Shown: in pieces, positions 37,113 through 45,537 of the stretch
Layout: every line of letters starts with the position of its first letter
Position numbering within the stretch: the stretch's first letter is position 1
Assembly: GCF_003070885.1 (NCBI RefSeq)
Contig: NZ_CP028913.1
Location: forward strand, 744,001 to 808,000
Reading direction: 5' to 3'
DNA from: Agromyces badenianii
GTDB taxonomy: Bacteria; Actinomycetota; Actinomycetes; Actinomycetales; Microbacteriaceae
Length of the DNA: 64,000 bases
Position numbers and translations under genes: made by a program
The notes under the pieces: model-generated
Seen by the model: only the letters and a program-made list of their open reading frames with translations
What the model was told of the DNA's origin: nothing
The model's database searches: none

Positions 37113-38510
37113 GTGCCCAAGATTCTCATCGTCGGCGGGGGCTATGCGGGGTTCTACACGGCGTGGAAGCTCGAGAAGTGGCTGCGTCCCGGCGAGGCTG
37201 AGGTGACGATCGTCGACCCGCTGCCCTACATGACGTACCAGCCGTTCCTCCCCGAGGTCGCGGCAGGCTCGATCGAACCGCGTCACTCCGTGGTCGCGCA
37301 GCGTCGGCACCTGAAGAAGACGAACGTGGTGACCGCCAAGGTCACCCGCATCGATCACGCGGCCAAGACCGCGACGATCACGCCCGAGCTGGGCGAGCCG
37401 TGGCAGTTCGACTACGACGTCGTCGTGGTCACCGGCGGCGCGGTCTCGCGCACCTTCCCGATCCCGGGCATCGCCGACAACGCGATCGGCCTGAAGTCGA
37501 TCGAAGAGGCCGTCGCGATCCGCGACCGCGTGCTCACGAACTTCGACAAGGCGTCGAACCTGCCCCCCGGCCCCGAGCGCGAGCGACTGCTCACCTTCGT
37601 CGTCGTCGGCGGCGGCTTCGCCGGCATCGAGGTCTTCGCCGAGCTCCGCTCGTTCGCGAGCTCGCTGCTCGAGTACTACCCGCAGCTCACCTTCGACGAG
37701 ACGCACTTCCACCTCATCGAGGCCATGGGGCGCATCATGCCCGAGGTGTCGCTGCCCACGAGCCACTGGGTCATCAAGCACCTCGCCCAGCGCGGCGCCG
37801 AGATCCACCTCGACACGCAGCTCACGAGCGCCGTCGACGGCGTCATCGAGCTGTCGACGGGCGAGAGCTTCGAGACCGACCTCATCGTCTGGACCGCCGG
37901 CGTCATGGCGAACCCCGCCATCGTGCGATCGAGCGACCTGCCCGTCGAGGAGCGCGGCCGTCTTAAGACGCGCGCCGATCTGCGTATCGGCGATGACGAA
38001 GATGTCGTGGCCGACGCCTGGGCCGCCGGCGACATCGCCGCCGTGCCCGACCTCACCGGTGGGGGCGTCGGCGGCTACTGCGTGCCGAACGCCCAGCACG
38101 CGGTGCGCCAGGGCAAGCTGCTCGCGAAGAACATCGTCGCCGTGCTCCGCGGAGAAGAGCCCAAGCAGTACTTCCACAAGAACATGGGCGCGGTCGCCGG
38201 TCTCGGCGTCGGCTCGGGTGTCTTCCAGTCGGGCAAGCTCGCGCTCACGGGCCTCATCGCCTGGTTCGCCCACCGCGGCTACCACGGCCTCGCCATCCCG
38301 AGCTGGGAGCGCAAGTTCCGCGTGTTCTGGGGCTGGTGGAACAACTTCTGGCTCGGTCGCGACATCGTCTCGCTCGCCGCGGTGCAGCAGCCGCGTGCCC
38401 AGTTCGAGCTGTTCGCCGCACGCCCGAAGCCGCCGGTCATCGAGGCCCCCGTGCCGGCCGCGACGAATGCGAGCAAGACGACCAAGAAAGAGGCCGTCGC
38501 CGCCAAGTAG
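37113..38510 (+). CDS. ndh: Type II NADH dehydrogenase (NDH-2, FAD-dependent)
   Basis: Peripheral-membrane NADH:quinone oxidoreductase that does not pump protons. Two Rossmann motifs: ILIVGGGYAGFYTAWKLE (FAD, N-terminus) and VVVGGGFAGIEVFAELR (NADH, about 167-183). DAWAAGDIAAVPDL binds FAD. The C-terminal region (about 350-420) has amphipathic helices rich in Trp (WERKFRVFWGWWNNFWLGRD), which anchor NDH-2 to the membrane. A Pro/Lys tail ends the 465-residue protein. Confidence 0.93.
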   Translation: MPKILIVGGGYAGFYTAWKLEKWLRPGEAEVTIVDPLPYMTYQPFLPEVAAGSIEPRHSVVAQRRHLKKTNVVTAKVTRIDHAAKTATITPELGEPWQFDYDVVVVTGGAVSRTFPIPGIADNAIGLKSIEEAVAIRDRVLTNFDKASNLPPGPERERLLTFVVVGGGFAGIEVFAELRSFASSLLEYYPQLTFDETHFHLIEAMGRIMPEVSLPTSHWVIKHLAQRGAEIHLDTQLTSAVDGVIELSTGESFETDLIVWTAGVMANPAIVRSSDLPVEERGRLKTRADLRIGDDEDVVADAWAAGDIAAVPDLTGGGVGGYCVPNAQHAVRQGKLLAKNIVAVLRGEEPKQYFHKNMGAVAGLGVGSGVFQSGKLALTGLIAWFAHRGYHGLAIPSWERKFRVFWGWWNNFWLGRDIVSLAAVQQPRAQFELFAARPKPPVIEAPVPAATNASKTTKKEAVAAK

Positions 38511-38535
38511 CGACCGCCCCTGACTATGCTGTGAC

Positions 38536-38563
38536 GCGGCGCCGCCCTTCCGGGCGGCGCCGC
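38536..38563. terminator. Terminator after ndh, abutting the tRNA gene
   Basis: Twelve-base perfect stem GCGGCGCCGCCC / GGGCGGCGCCGC with loop TTCC. The right arm ends exactly one base before the first tRNA nucleotide, so terminator and tRNA 5' processing site are fused. Confidence 0.75.
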
Positions 38564-38637
38564 GCTCCCGTAGCCCAATCGGCAGAGGCAGGCGACTTAA
38601 AATCGCCTCAGTCTGGGTTCGAATCCCAGCGGGAGCA
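38564..38637 (+). tRNA. tRNA with anticodon UAA (Leu), short variable arm
   Basis: Acceptor GCTCCCG/CGGGAGC, D-arm starting GCCC, anticodon stem GGCGA/TCGCC with loop CTTAAAA (anticodon TAA), T-arm CTGGG-TTCGAAT-CCCAG, discriminator A. Bacterial leucine tRNAs normally have a long class II variable arm; here it is only five bases (TCAGT). The decoding assignment as Leu rests on the anticodon. CCA is not encoded at the first 3' end (ACCC) but is present in the duplicated copy 21 bp downstream. Confidence 0.88.
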
Positions 38638-38665
38638 CCCGCTCTCCCAGCGGGAGCACCAGCTC
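38624..38665. repeat. 21-bp tandem duplication of the tRNA 3' end
   Basis: Units 38624-38644 and 38645-38665 both begin TCCCAGCGGGAGCACC and match at 20 of 21 positions. The unit covers the 3' half of the T-arm and the 3' acceptor strand. Only the second copy reads ACCA. Confidence 0.9.
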
Positions 38666-38695
38666 AATCATCGAGCGCCGCGGCGTCGAGCAGAG

Positions 38696-39136
38696 TCAGC
38701 CGACGGCCTTGCGAACGAGCTCGGTGATCTTCTGCTCCACCGCCGGCGTCCAGTTGCGGATCGCGTAGCCGACCGGCCACAGCTCGCCGTCGTCGAGATG
38801 TGCCTTGTCTTCGAAGCCGATGGTCGCGTAGCGGGTGCCGAACTTCTTGGCGGGCTGGATGAAGAGCACGATCTTGCCCTCGGCGTTCGCGAAGCCGGGC
38901 ATGCCGTAGTAGGTCTTGGGAACGAGGTCGGGCGCGACCTCGGTGACGACCGCGTAGAGACCCTCGGCGAGCACCTTGTCTTCGGGCTCCAGCTGCGCGA
39001 TGGCGTCTTGCACCGCCTTCTCGCCGGCCGCGCGGCTCTTGCCGGCCTTCTCCTGCTCGCGAACCTCCTTGGCGCGCTGCTTGACCGCCTCGCGCTCCTC
39101 TTTGCTCAGCCCTCCGGACGTGTCGCTCGTGGCCAT
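38696..39136 (-). CDS. DUF1801-like (YdhG/iron chaperone-type) protein
   Basis: A 146-residue soluble protein. An N-terminal Lys/Glu-rich helix (about 10-45) is followed by the DUF1801 core: PDLVPKTYYGMPGFANAEGKIVLFIQPAKKFGTRYATIGF. Proteins of this fold have been linked to iron or small-molecule binding, but the role here is unknown. ATG 39136 has AAGGAGA upstream; an in-frame ATG 60 bases further up lacks one. Confidence 0.78.
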   Translation of the reverse strand: MATSDTSGGLSKEEREAVKQRAKEVREQEKAGKSRAAGEKAVQDAIAQLEPEDKVLAEGLYAVVTEVAPDLVPKTYYGMPGFANAEGKIVLFIQPAKKFGTRYATIGFEDKAHLDDGELWPVGYAIRNWTPAVEQKITELVRKAVG

Positions 39137-39252
39137 GCGTGTGTCTCCTTCCGGGATTGTCGTCGGTGACGCTGCGCTGGGCGAAGCATCGATCACAGGC
39201 TATGCGGGTGCATCCGTCGCGCGCTTCTCCGATCCTGATCGATTCGGGCTGA

Positions 39253-40179
39253 TCAGCTCAGCCGATCGAGCCGGCGGAGGATGAGGCCTTCGCGCAGCGC
39301 CCACGGCGACACCTCGAGCTCGTCGACGTCGAATGCGCGCATCGCCTCGGAGAGCACGACGGCTCCCGCGACGATCTGGAAGGTGCGGTCGACGGTGATG
39401 CCGGGCAGCGCCGGCCGCGCGTCGGCTGGGATGCGAGCGAGTCGCGGTGTCCAGTCGTCGAGCCCCTCACGGGTGAGGATGCTGCGGTCGGAGTCGCCGT
39501 AGCCGTCTTCGATGCTGCCGGCGAGCCGCGCGAGCGAGCGGATCGTCTTCGATGAACCGACGACGTGGTTCGGGGCGGGGAGGTCGCGGAAGGCCTCGAC
39601 GGCCTTCCCGAGCACCGCCCGCGCGTGGGCGCGGAGTCGCGCGACCTGTTCGGGCGAGGGCGGGTCGTCGGGCAGGAACGAGATCGTCGAGCGCCCGGCG
39701 CCGAGCGGCAGCGACCGCGCGACATCCGGAACCTCGTCGATGCCCTGCGCGATCTCGAGCGAACCGCCGCCGATGTCGAAGAGCAGCAGTCGCCCGGCCG
39801 ACCAGCCGTACCAGCGCCGCACGGCGAGGTAGGTGAGTCGGGACTCGTCGTCTCCGGAGAGCACCTGGAGTCGCACGCCCGTGTCGCGTTCGACGAGGTC
39901 GAGCACCGCCTCGCCGTTCGCGGCCTCGCGGATCGCCGAGGTCGCGAAGGCGAGCAACTCCTCGATACCGGCCTGTCGAGCAGCGGATGCCGCGTCGCCG
40001 ACGGCGGTCAGGATCGCGGCGACGCCCTCGGCGCTGATCGAGCCGTCGGGCTCGAGGTAGCGCATGAGCCGCAGCACGGACTTGTGCGAGGCTGTGGGAA
40101 TGGGGCGCGCGCCGGGATGGGCCTCGACCACCAGCAGGTGCACCGTGTTGGAACCGACATCGAGGACTCCGAGGCGCAT
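39253..40179 (-). CDS. Ppx/GppA family phosphatase (exopolyphosphatase-like)
   Basis: ASKHA-fold phosphatase acting on polyphosphate and/or pppGpp. The 308-residue protein shows LGVLDVGSNTVHLLV (phosphate 1 loop), LLLFDIGGGSLEIAQG (phosphate 2) and VVGSSKTIRSLARL. It ends near EVSPWALREGLILRRLD, characteristic of the short actinobacterial Ppx1-type form without C-terminal HD domain. Divergent from the TetR operon; the intergenic region contains the operator at 40218. Confidence 0.88.
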   Translation of the reverse strand: MRLGVLDVGSNTVHLLVVEAHPGARPIPTASHKSVLRLMRYLEPDGSISAEGVAAILTAVGDAASAARQAGIEELLAFATSAIREAANGEAVLDLVERDTGVRLQVLSGDDESRLTYLAVRRWYGWSAGRLLLFDIGGGSLEIAQGIDEVPDVARSLPLGAGRSTISFLPDDPPSPEQVARLRAHARAVLGKAVEAFRDLPAPNHVVGSSKTIRSLARLAGSIEDGYGDSDRSILTREGLDDWTPRLARIPADARPALPGITVDRTFQIVAGAVVLSEAMRAFDVDELEVSPWALREGLILRRLDRLS

Positions 40180-40203
40180 GCTGCGAGCGTAACGGTTTTC
40201 GTG

Positions 40204-40233
40204 CATACTGATGCGACTGGGACGATCGTCCCA
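40204..40233 (+). promoter_or_regulatory. TetR operator and promoter of the 40265-44769 operon
   Basis: Perfect 16-bp palindrome TGGGACGATCGTCCCA at 40218-40233, starting eight bases after a CATACT -10-like box (40204-40209) and 31 bases before the tetR start. A repressor bound here would block initiation, which fits autoregulation. Confidence 0.6.
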
Positions 40234-40264
40234 CTTCGTCGTCGATGGTGTCGAGAGGAGCAGC

Positions 40265-40861
40265 GTGGCTCGCATCCCCGCCTCCGAACGGCGCGCCGCG
40301 CTCGTGCAGGCGGCCCTCCGCGTCGTGTCACGGCGAGGCATCGCGCAGGCCACGACTCGAGCGATCGTCGCAGAGGCCGGAATGTCGCTCGCGAGCTTCC
40401 ACTACGCCTTCGACTCGCGTGACGAGCTCATCGACGAACTCATCACCACGGTCGTCGCCCGCGAGCAGGAGGCGGTGCTGCCCGAGCACCTCGAAGGGCA
40501 CGATCTGCGCGAGATGCTCGAGGCCGGGCTGCTGCGCTACTTCGATCACCTCAGGGCCGACCCCGAGCACGAGCAGGCGATGCTCGAGCTCACCCAGTAC
40601 GCCCTGCGCTCGCCCGAGCGGCACCCGCTCGCCCTCGCGCAGTACGCCCGTTACGCCGAACTCGGCGCCCGTTCGCTCGAGGCCGCAGCCGAACGCGCCG
40701 GTGTCGTGTGGCGCACCCCCGTCGAGCAGGTCGCCCGCGTGCTCATCGCGTTCACCGACGGGCTCACCCTCACCTGGCTCGTCGCGCGCGACGACGACGA
40801 TGCACGGGCGGTCGCGCACGCGGCCGCCGACGCCCTTTCGAGAATGGCCGACCCCCGATGA
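40265..40861 (+). CDS. TetR family transcriptional regulator
   Basis: A 198-residue repressor. N-terminal helix-turn-helix ALRVVSRRGIAQATTRAIVAEAGMSLASFHYAFDSRDELI, then a helical ligand/dimer domain. GTG 40265 is chosen because GAGAGGAG (40253-40260) is directly upstream and the helix-turn-helix then starts near residue 10. An in-frame ATG at 40211 would lie within the promoter. It is the first gene of an overlapping four-gene operon: its stop overlaps the MFS start (ATGA), and the product probably senses the transported or oxidised compound. Confidence 0.88.
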   Translation: MARIPASERRAALVQAALRVVSRRGIAQATTRAIVAEAGMSLASFHYAFDSRDELIDELITTVVAREQEAVLPEHLEGHDLREMLEAGLLRYFDHLRADPEHEQAMLELTQYALRSPERHPLALAQYARYAELGARSLEAAAERAGVVWRTPVEQVARVLIAFTDGLTLTWLVARDDDDARAVAHAAADALSRMADPR

Positions 40862-42150
40862 CGAGCCTCGACTCCGCGCAGCCCCCGCAGCCCGTGCCGC
40901 CATCGAAGCCGTCGTCGGCGCTCGGGGAGCCGGTCGCCCGAGTCTCGGCGGGCTGGATCGCCTCGTTCGCTACCGTCTGGCTCGGCGTCTGGATGGCGCA
41001 GCTCACCCCCGTGCAACTGCTGCTGCCCGCGCAGATCGACGCGCAGCTGCACCCCGAGAACTGGGTCGACAGCGTCGTCGCGTTCGGCGCGATCTCGGGC
41101 GTCGCAGCGATCGCGACGATCATCGCCTACCCGCTGACCGGTGCCCTCTCCGACCGCACGATGTCGCGGTTCGGCCGCCGTCGGCCGTGGATCGTGATCG
41201 GCGCGCTCGTCTTCGCGCTCTCGCTCGTCTCACTCGGCTTCCAGACCGAGATCTGGGCGATCGGCGCCGCGTGGGTCGCGTCATCCATCGGCTTCTGCAT
41301 CATGACCGCCGCCCTCACCGCGACGATCTCCGATCAGGTGCCTGTCAACCAGCGCGGGTTCGTCTCCGGCTGGATGTCGGCGCCGCAGGCGGCCGGCATC
41401 ATCGTCGGGCTCGTGCTCGTCACCGAACTCGTGACCGACGCGTCGCTCGGCTACATCCTGCTCGCGGCGATCCTGCTCGTGCTCGCCGTGCCGTTCCTCA
41501 CCCGCGCCGACCAGCCGCTCGCGCCGACCGAGCGATCGCGCGTCACGGCGCGGGGCATCATCGCCGGGTTCTGGATCAGCCCTCGCAAGCATCCCGACTT
41601 CGGCTGGACCCTGCTCAGCCGGGTGCTCGTCTCGGTCGGCAATGCGCTCGGCACGAGCCTGCTTCTGTACTTCCTGATGTTCCAGCTCGACGACGAGCAC
41701 GCCGAAGACGACCTCATCGTGCTGACCCTCATCTACATGGTGTTCGTGATCGCCGCTTCGCTGCTGCTCGGCAAGCTCTCCGACCGGCTCGGCCGGCGCA
41801 AGGTGTTCGTCTTCGTCGCCTCCGCCCTCCAGGGCATCGCGGCACTGCTCCTCGCCCTCTTCCCCGACCTGACCGTCGCGATGTTCGCGGCGGGGCTTCT
41901 CGGGCTCGGCTACGGATGCTTCCTCTCGGTGGACCAGGCCCTGGCGACACAGGTGCTGCCCGATGCGGCATCCCGCGGCAAAGACCTCGGCATCATGAAC
42001 ATCGCCTCGGCCGTGCCGCAGGCCGTCGCGCCGATGATCGGCGCCGCCGCGGTGGTCGTCTCAGGGTCCTTCATGCTCGTCTTCCTGCTCGGCGCGGCGT
42101 TCTCGTTCGCCGGGGCCTTCGCCGTCGCTCGCGTGAGGAGCGTGCGCTGA
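40858..42150 (+). CDS. MFS transporter
   Basis: A 430-residue permease with about 12 hydrophobic segments. The cytoplasmic loop between helices 2 and 3 reads GALSDRTMSRFGRRRPWI, and the equivalent loop in the second half is GKLSDRLGRRKVF, both MFS signature loops. The extended GRRRPW form recalls sugar/cation (GPH or sucrose-type) carriers. The substrate is unknown but is likely that of the two enzymes encoded downstream. The stop overlaps the next ATG (TGATG). Confidence 0.85.
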   Translation: MTSLDSAQPPQPVPPSKPSSALGEPVARVSAGWIASFATVWLGVWMAQLTPVQLLLPAQIDAQLHPENWVDSVVAFGAISGVAAIATIIAYPLTGALSDRTMSRFGRRRPWIVIGALVFALSLVSLGFQTEIWAIGAAWVASSIGFCIMTAALTATISDQVPVNQRGFVSGWMSAPQAAGIIVGLVLVTELVTDASLGYILLAAILLVLAVPFLTRADQPLAPTERSRVTARGIIAGFWISPRKHPDFGWTLLSRVLVSVGNALGTSLLLYFLMFQLDDEHAEDDLIVLTLIYMVFVIAASLLLGKLSDRLGRRKVFVFVASALQGIAALLLALFPDLTVAMFAAGLLGLGYGCFLSVDQALATQVLPDAASRGKDLGIMNIASAVPQAVAPMIGAAAVVVSGSFMLVFLLGAAFSFAGAFAVARVRSVR

Positions 42151-43397
42151 TGGCCCTCGATCTGCGAAAGACCGGCACGCCGGCAGCGGATGCCGCGGAG
42201 TGGCTGCGCCCCGAACGGTACTGGCCGGCCCTGACCGCCGCGACGGCGCATCTCGACGCTCCCGTTGGGGCGCTCCACCTCGGGGCGCTGCGGCACAACG
42301 CCCTCGACATGCTGCGCCGTGCGAACGGCACGCCCATTCGCGTGGCGTCGAAGTCTCTGCGGGTGCGCGGGGTCGTCGAGGCGCTCCTCGCGATGCCCGG
42401 CTACCACGGGGTGCTCGCATACACGCTCGCCGAGGCGCTCTGGCTCGCCGACACGGTCGACGACATCGTCGTCGGGTATCCGACCGCCGAGCGGGCGGGC
42501 ATCCGCCGGCTCGCGAGCGACCCCGACTTCGCGGCGCGGGTGACCCTCATGGTCGATTCGCCCGCGCAGCTCGACCTCGTCGACTCGGTGCTGCCGCCCG
42601 GCAAGCGCGAGTCAATCCGGGTGTGCCTCGAACTCGACGCCTCGTGGAACGCGCCGGTGCTCGGCCACCTCGGGGTGCGCCGCTCTCCTGTGCACACGCC
42701 CGAAGACGCCGCCGCGCTCGCCGCGTACATCGTGAACCGCCCCGGGTTCGACCTCGTCGGCATGATGGCGTACGAGGCGCAGATCGCGGGCGTGGTCAAT
42801 CGGCCGGCGGGCCGGCCGGTCGACGGCGCGGTCAATCGCTGGATGCAGTCGCGATCGATCCCCGAACTGCACGAACGTCGCGCGCGAGCGGTCGCCGCCG
42901 TGCGCGGGCTCGTCGATCTCGAGTTCGTGAACGGCGGCGGCACGGGGTCGCTCGAATCCACGGCGGCGGATGCCTCGGTGACCGAGATCGCGGCCGGCTC
43001 AGGCATCTTCGGCGGGCACCTCTTCGACGGGTACAAGCACTTCACGCCGGCACCCGCTGCGGCGTTCGCGCTCGACGTGGTGCGCCGCCCGAGCCGGGAT
43101 CACGCGACGATCCTCGGTGGCGGCTGGGTCGCCTCGGGACCGCCCGCCGGCGACCGGCTGCCGAAGATCGCCTGGCCCGAGGGGCTCGTGATGGAGCCGC
43201 GGGAGATGGCCGGCGAAGTGCAGACCCCGGTGCGCGGCGCCGCGGCCCGCGGGCTCGCGATCGGCGACCGGGTCTGGTTCCGGCACACGAAGTCGGGCGA
43301 ACTCGCCGAGCACCTGAACGAGTTCGCCGTGGTCGATGCCGGCGAAGTGGTCGAGACGATTCCGAGCTATCGAGGAGAAGGGAAGGCCTTCCTGTGA
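42150..43397 (+). CDS. PLP-dependent alanine-racemase-fold enzyme (amino acid deaminase/aldolase, D-threonine-aldolase-like)
   Basis: A 415-residue protein with an N-terminal PLP barrel. The probable PLP Lys lies in IRVASKSLRVRGV (about residue 68). MMAYEAQIAGV follows, and the Gly-rich phosphate-binding segment NGGGTGSLES is near 275. The C-terminal beta domain contains a possible metal-site His (AEHLNEF, about residue 393), as in DSD1/D-threonine aldolases. The reaction is not assignable by eye: D-amino-acid aldol cleavage, deamination or racemisation. It lies between the transporter and a lactone-oxidase-type flavoenzyme in one operon. Confidence 0.75.
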   Translation: MALDLRKTGTPAADAAEWLRPERYWPALTAATAHLDAPVGALHLGALRHNALDMLRRANGTPIRVASKSLRVRGVVEALLAMPGYHGVLAYTLAEALWLADTVDDIVVGYPTAERAGIRRLASDPDFAARVTLMVDSPAQLDLVDSVLPPGKRESIRVCLELDASWNAPVLGHLGVRRSPVHTPEDAAALAAYIVNRPGFDLVGMMAYEAQIAGVVNRPAGRPVDGAVNRWMQSRSIPELHERRARAVAAVRGLVDLEFVNGGGTGSLESTAADASVTEIAAGSGIFGGHLFDGYKHFTPAPAAAFALDVVRRPSRDHATILGGGWVASGPPAGDRLPKIAWPEGLVMEPREMAGEVQTPVRGAAARGLAIGDRVWFRHTKSGELAEHLNEFAVVDAGEVVETIPSYRGEGKAFL

Positions 43398-43480
43398 CGG
43401 CGACCGGAGCGACGTGGCACGTGCCGACCGGGCAGTGTCGAGGAAAGGCTCTCCTGTGACGGCGACCGGAGCGACGTGGC
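43391..43480. repeat. 28-bp direct repeat at the start of the flavoenzyme gene
   Basis: CCTGTGACGGCGACCGGAGC and the following GACGTGGC occur identically at 43391-43418 and 43453-43480, offset 62 bp. Each copy carries a GTGA start. From the first GTG (43394) the frame runs 21 codons and ends in a TGA (43457-43459) that overlaps the second GTG (43456). Confidence 0.9.
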
Positions 43481-44769
43481 GCAATTGGGGTCGTACGGAG
43501 TCGGTGCGGCCCCTGCGCGTGGAACGGCCGGCCACGGCTGACGCGGTGCAGCGGGCGGTCGTCTCCGCCGCGGCATCCGGCCTGCGCATCAAGCCCGTGG
43601 GCTCGGGGCACAGCTTCACGGGCATCGCCGTGGCGCCGGGCGTGCAGCTCGACATGACGGCGCTCTCGGGCGTCATCGATGCCGACATCGGCACCGCCCG
43701 GGTCACCCTCGGCGCGGGCACCCGGCTGCACGAGTTGCCGGCGCTGCTCGCGCCGTACGGACTCGCCCTCGCGAACATGGGCGACATCGACCGGCAGACG
43801 ATCTCGGGGGCGACCTCGACGGGAACCCACGGCACGGGGCTCGGATTCGGCGGTCTCGCGACGCAGGTCGTCGGCGCACGGATCGTCAGCGGCACCGGCG
43901 AACTCATCACGGTGAGCGAGACCGAGCGCCCCGAGCTGCTGCCCGCGGTGCGTCTCGGTCTGGGCGCGCTCGGCGTGCTCGTCGAGGTGACGTTGCAGCT
44001 CGTGCCGCGGTACGTGCTGCACGCCGTCGAGAAGCCGGCGCCGCTCGGCGAGGTGCTCGACGGCTGGCTCGATCGGGTGCGGTCGGCCGATCACTTCGAG
44101 TTCTACTGGTTCCCGCACACCGAGGCGGCGCTCACGAAGACCAACACCCGGCTGCCCGGCGACGCCCCGAGGCATCCGCTCGGCCGCCTCTCGCGGTGGG
44201 TCGACGACGAGCTGCTCGCCAATGGCCTGTACCGGGGCGTGTGCGCGCTCGGCACGGCGACCCCGGGCGTGATTCCGGGTTTCGCTCGGCAGGTCGAGAA
44301 GCTCACGGGCGACCGCGACTTCGCGGACTTCTCACCGAAGGTGTTCGTGACGAACCGCACGGTGCGATTCCGCGAGATGGAGTACGCGGTGCCGCTCGAG
44401 GCGGTGCCCGACGCGGTGCGAGAGGTGCGCGCCCTCATCGAGCGCAAGGGATGGCGCATCAGCTTCCCGATCGAGGTGCGCGCCGCGGCATCCGACGACA
44501 ACTGGCTGTCGACGGCGCACGGCCGTGCGACCGGGTACATCGCCGTGCACCGGTACTTCCGCGAAGATCCCGCCGAGTACTTCGCCGCGGTCGAGGCGAT
44601 CATGCGCGGGTTCGGCGGTCGGCCGCACTGGGGCAAGATGCACTCGCGCGATGCCGAGTCGCTCCGCGAGGTGTATCCGCACTTCGACGACTTCCTGCGT
44701 GTGCGCGACGAGCTCGATCCCGAGCGGCGCTTCGGCAACCCGTACCTCGAGCGGGTGCTCGGACCGTAA
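43456..44769 (+). CDS. FAD-binding D-arabinono-1,4-lactone oxidase-type oxidoreductase
   Basis: VAO/PCMH-fold flavoprotein of 437 residues. The FAD-binding N-terminus has VGSGHSFTGIAVAPGVQLDM. The PP-loop region is DIDRQTISGATSTGTHGTGLGFGGL. The C-terminal ALO domain ends in WGKMHSRDAESLREVYPHFDDFLRVRDELDPERRFGNPYLER; HWGKMH with the final DPxxxFxNPYL is typical of aldonolactone oxidases. It probably oxidises a sugar lactone or polyol, but the natural substrate is unknown. The GTG at 43456 is the second of two duplicated starts; translation may be coupled to a 21-codon minicistron. Confidence 0.87.
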   Translation: MTATGATWRNWGRTESVRPLRVERPATADAVQRAVVSAAASGLRIKPVGSGHSFTGIAVAPGVQLDMTALSGVIDADIGTARVTLGAGTRLHELPALLAPYGLALANMGDIDRQTISGATSTGTHGTGLGFGGLATQVVGARIVSGTGELITVSETERPELLPAVRLGLGALGVLVEVTLQLVPRYVLHAVEKPAPLGEVLDGWLDRVRSADHFEFYWFPHTEAALTKTNTRLPGDAPRHPLGRLSRWVDDELLANGLYRGVCALGTATPGVIPGFARQVEKLTGDRDFADFSPKVFVTNRTVRFREMEYAVPLEAVPDAVREVRALIERKGWRISFPIEVRAAASDDNWLSTAHGRATGYIAVHRYFREDPAEYFAAVEAIMRGFGGRPHWGKMHSRDAESLREVYPHFDDFLRVRDELDPERRFGNPYLERVLGP

Positions 44770-44802
44770 CCGGCCCAGGCCGGCCCGGCCCGGCACGGCC
44801 TG

Positions 44803-45537
44803 TTACGGCGTGCGCCGGCGCAGCGTCACCGAGCCGAGCACGATCGACCCGACGATCCAGGCGCAGATCACGAGGATCTTCGCGGTGATCCACTCGGCGC
44901 TCTCCGAGTCGGCCGCGACCGCCTGGAGGGCGTCGATCGCGAAGCTCAGCGGCAGCCACTCGCTGATCACCTCGAGCCCCTCGGGCAGCTGGTCGCGGGG
45001 GATGAAGATGCCGCCGAGGAGGATCTGCGGGAAGACGAGCAGCGGCATGAACTGCACGACCTGGAACTCGGAGCGGGCGAAGGCGCTCGCGAGGAGGCCG
45101 AGGGCGGTGCCGAGCAGGGCGTCGGCGACGGCGACGGCGAAGAGCAGCCAGATCGACCCCTCGATCTCGAGCCCGCACACCCACACCGCGAAGGAGACCG
45201 CGATCGCCGTCTGGAACACCGCGAGCAGGCCGAAGGCGAGGGCGTAGCCGAGGATGAAGTCGCCCTTGCCCGTCGGCATCGAGAGCAGCCGTTCGAGGGT
45301 GCCGCTGCGGCGCTCCCGCAGCGTCGAGATGCTCGTGACGAGGAACATCACGATGAACGGGAAGAGCGCGATCATCGCGGGGCCGATGTCGGAGAAGACG
45401 TCGGTGTCGGTGAAGATCCACGCGACGAGGCCGATGAGCAGGCTCGGCACCACGAGCAGCAGACCGACGGTGCGCGGGTCGTGGCGGATCTGGGTGAGCA
45501 CGCGGCCCGCGGTCGCGAAGGTGCGCGTGATGGTCAT
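44803..45537 (-). CDS. ABC-2 type exporter, permease
   Basis: A 244-residue protein with six hydrophobic segments, DrrB/NodJ-like. The cytoplasmic STLRERRSGTLERLLSMP segment (about residues 65-82) is the family's coupling motif. The start ATG 45537 overlaps the stop of the ATPase gene, so the two subunits are translationally coupled. Likely exports a drug or lipid; controlled by the adjacent TetR. Confidence 0.88.
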   Translation of the reverse strand: MTITRTFATAGRVLTQIRHDPRTVGLLLVVPSLLIGLVAWIFTDTDVFSDIGPAMIALFPFIVMFLVTSISTLRERRSGTLERLLSMPTGKGDFILGYALAFGLLAVFQTAIAVSFAVWVCGLEIEGSIWLLFAVAVADALLGTALGLLASAFARSEFQVVQFMPLLVFPQILLGGIFIPRDQLPEGLEVISEWLPLSFAIDALQAVAADSESAEWITAKILVICAWIVGSIVLGSVTLRRRTP

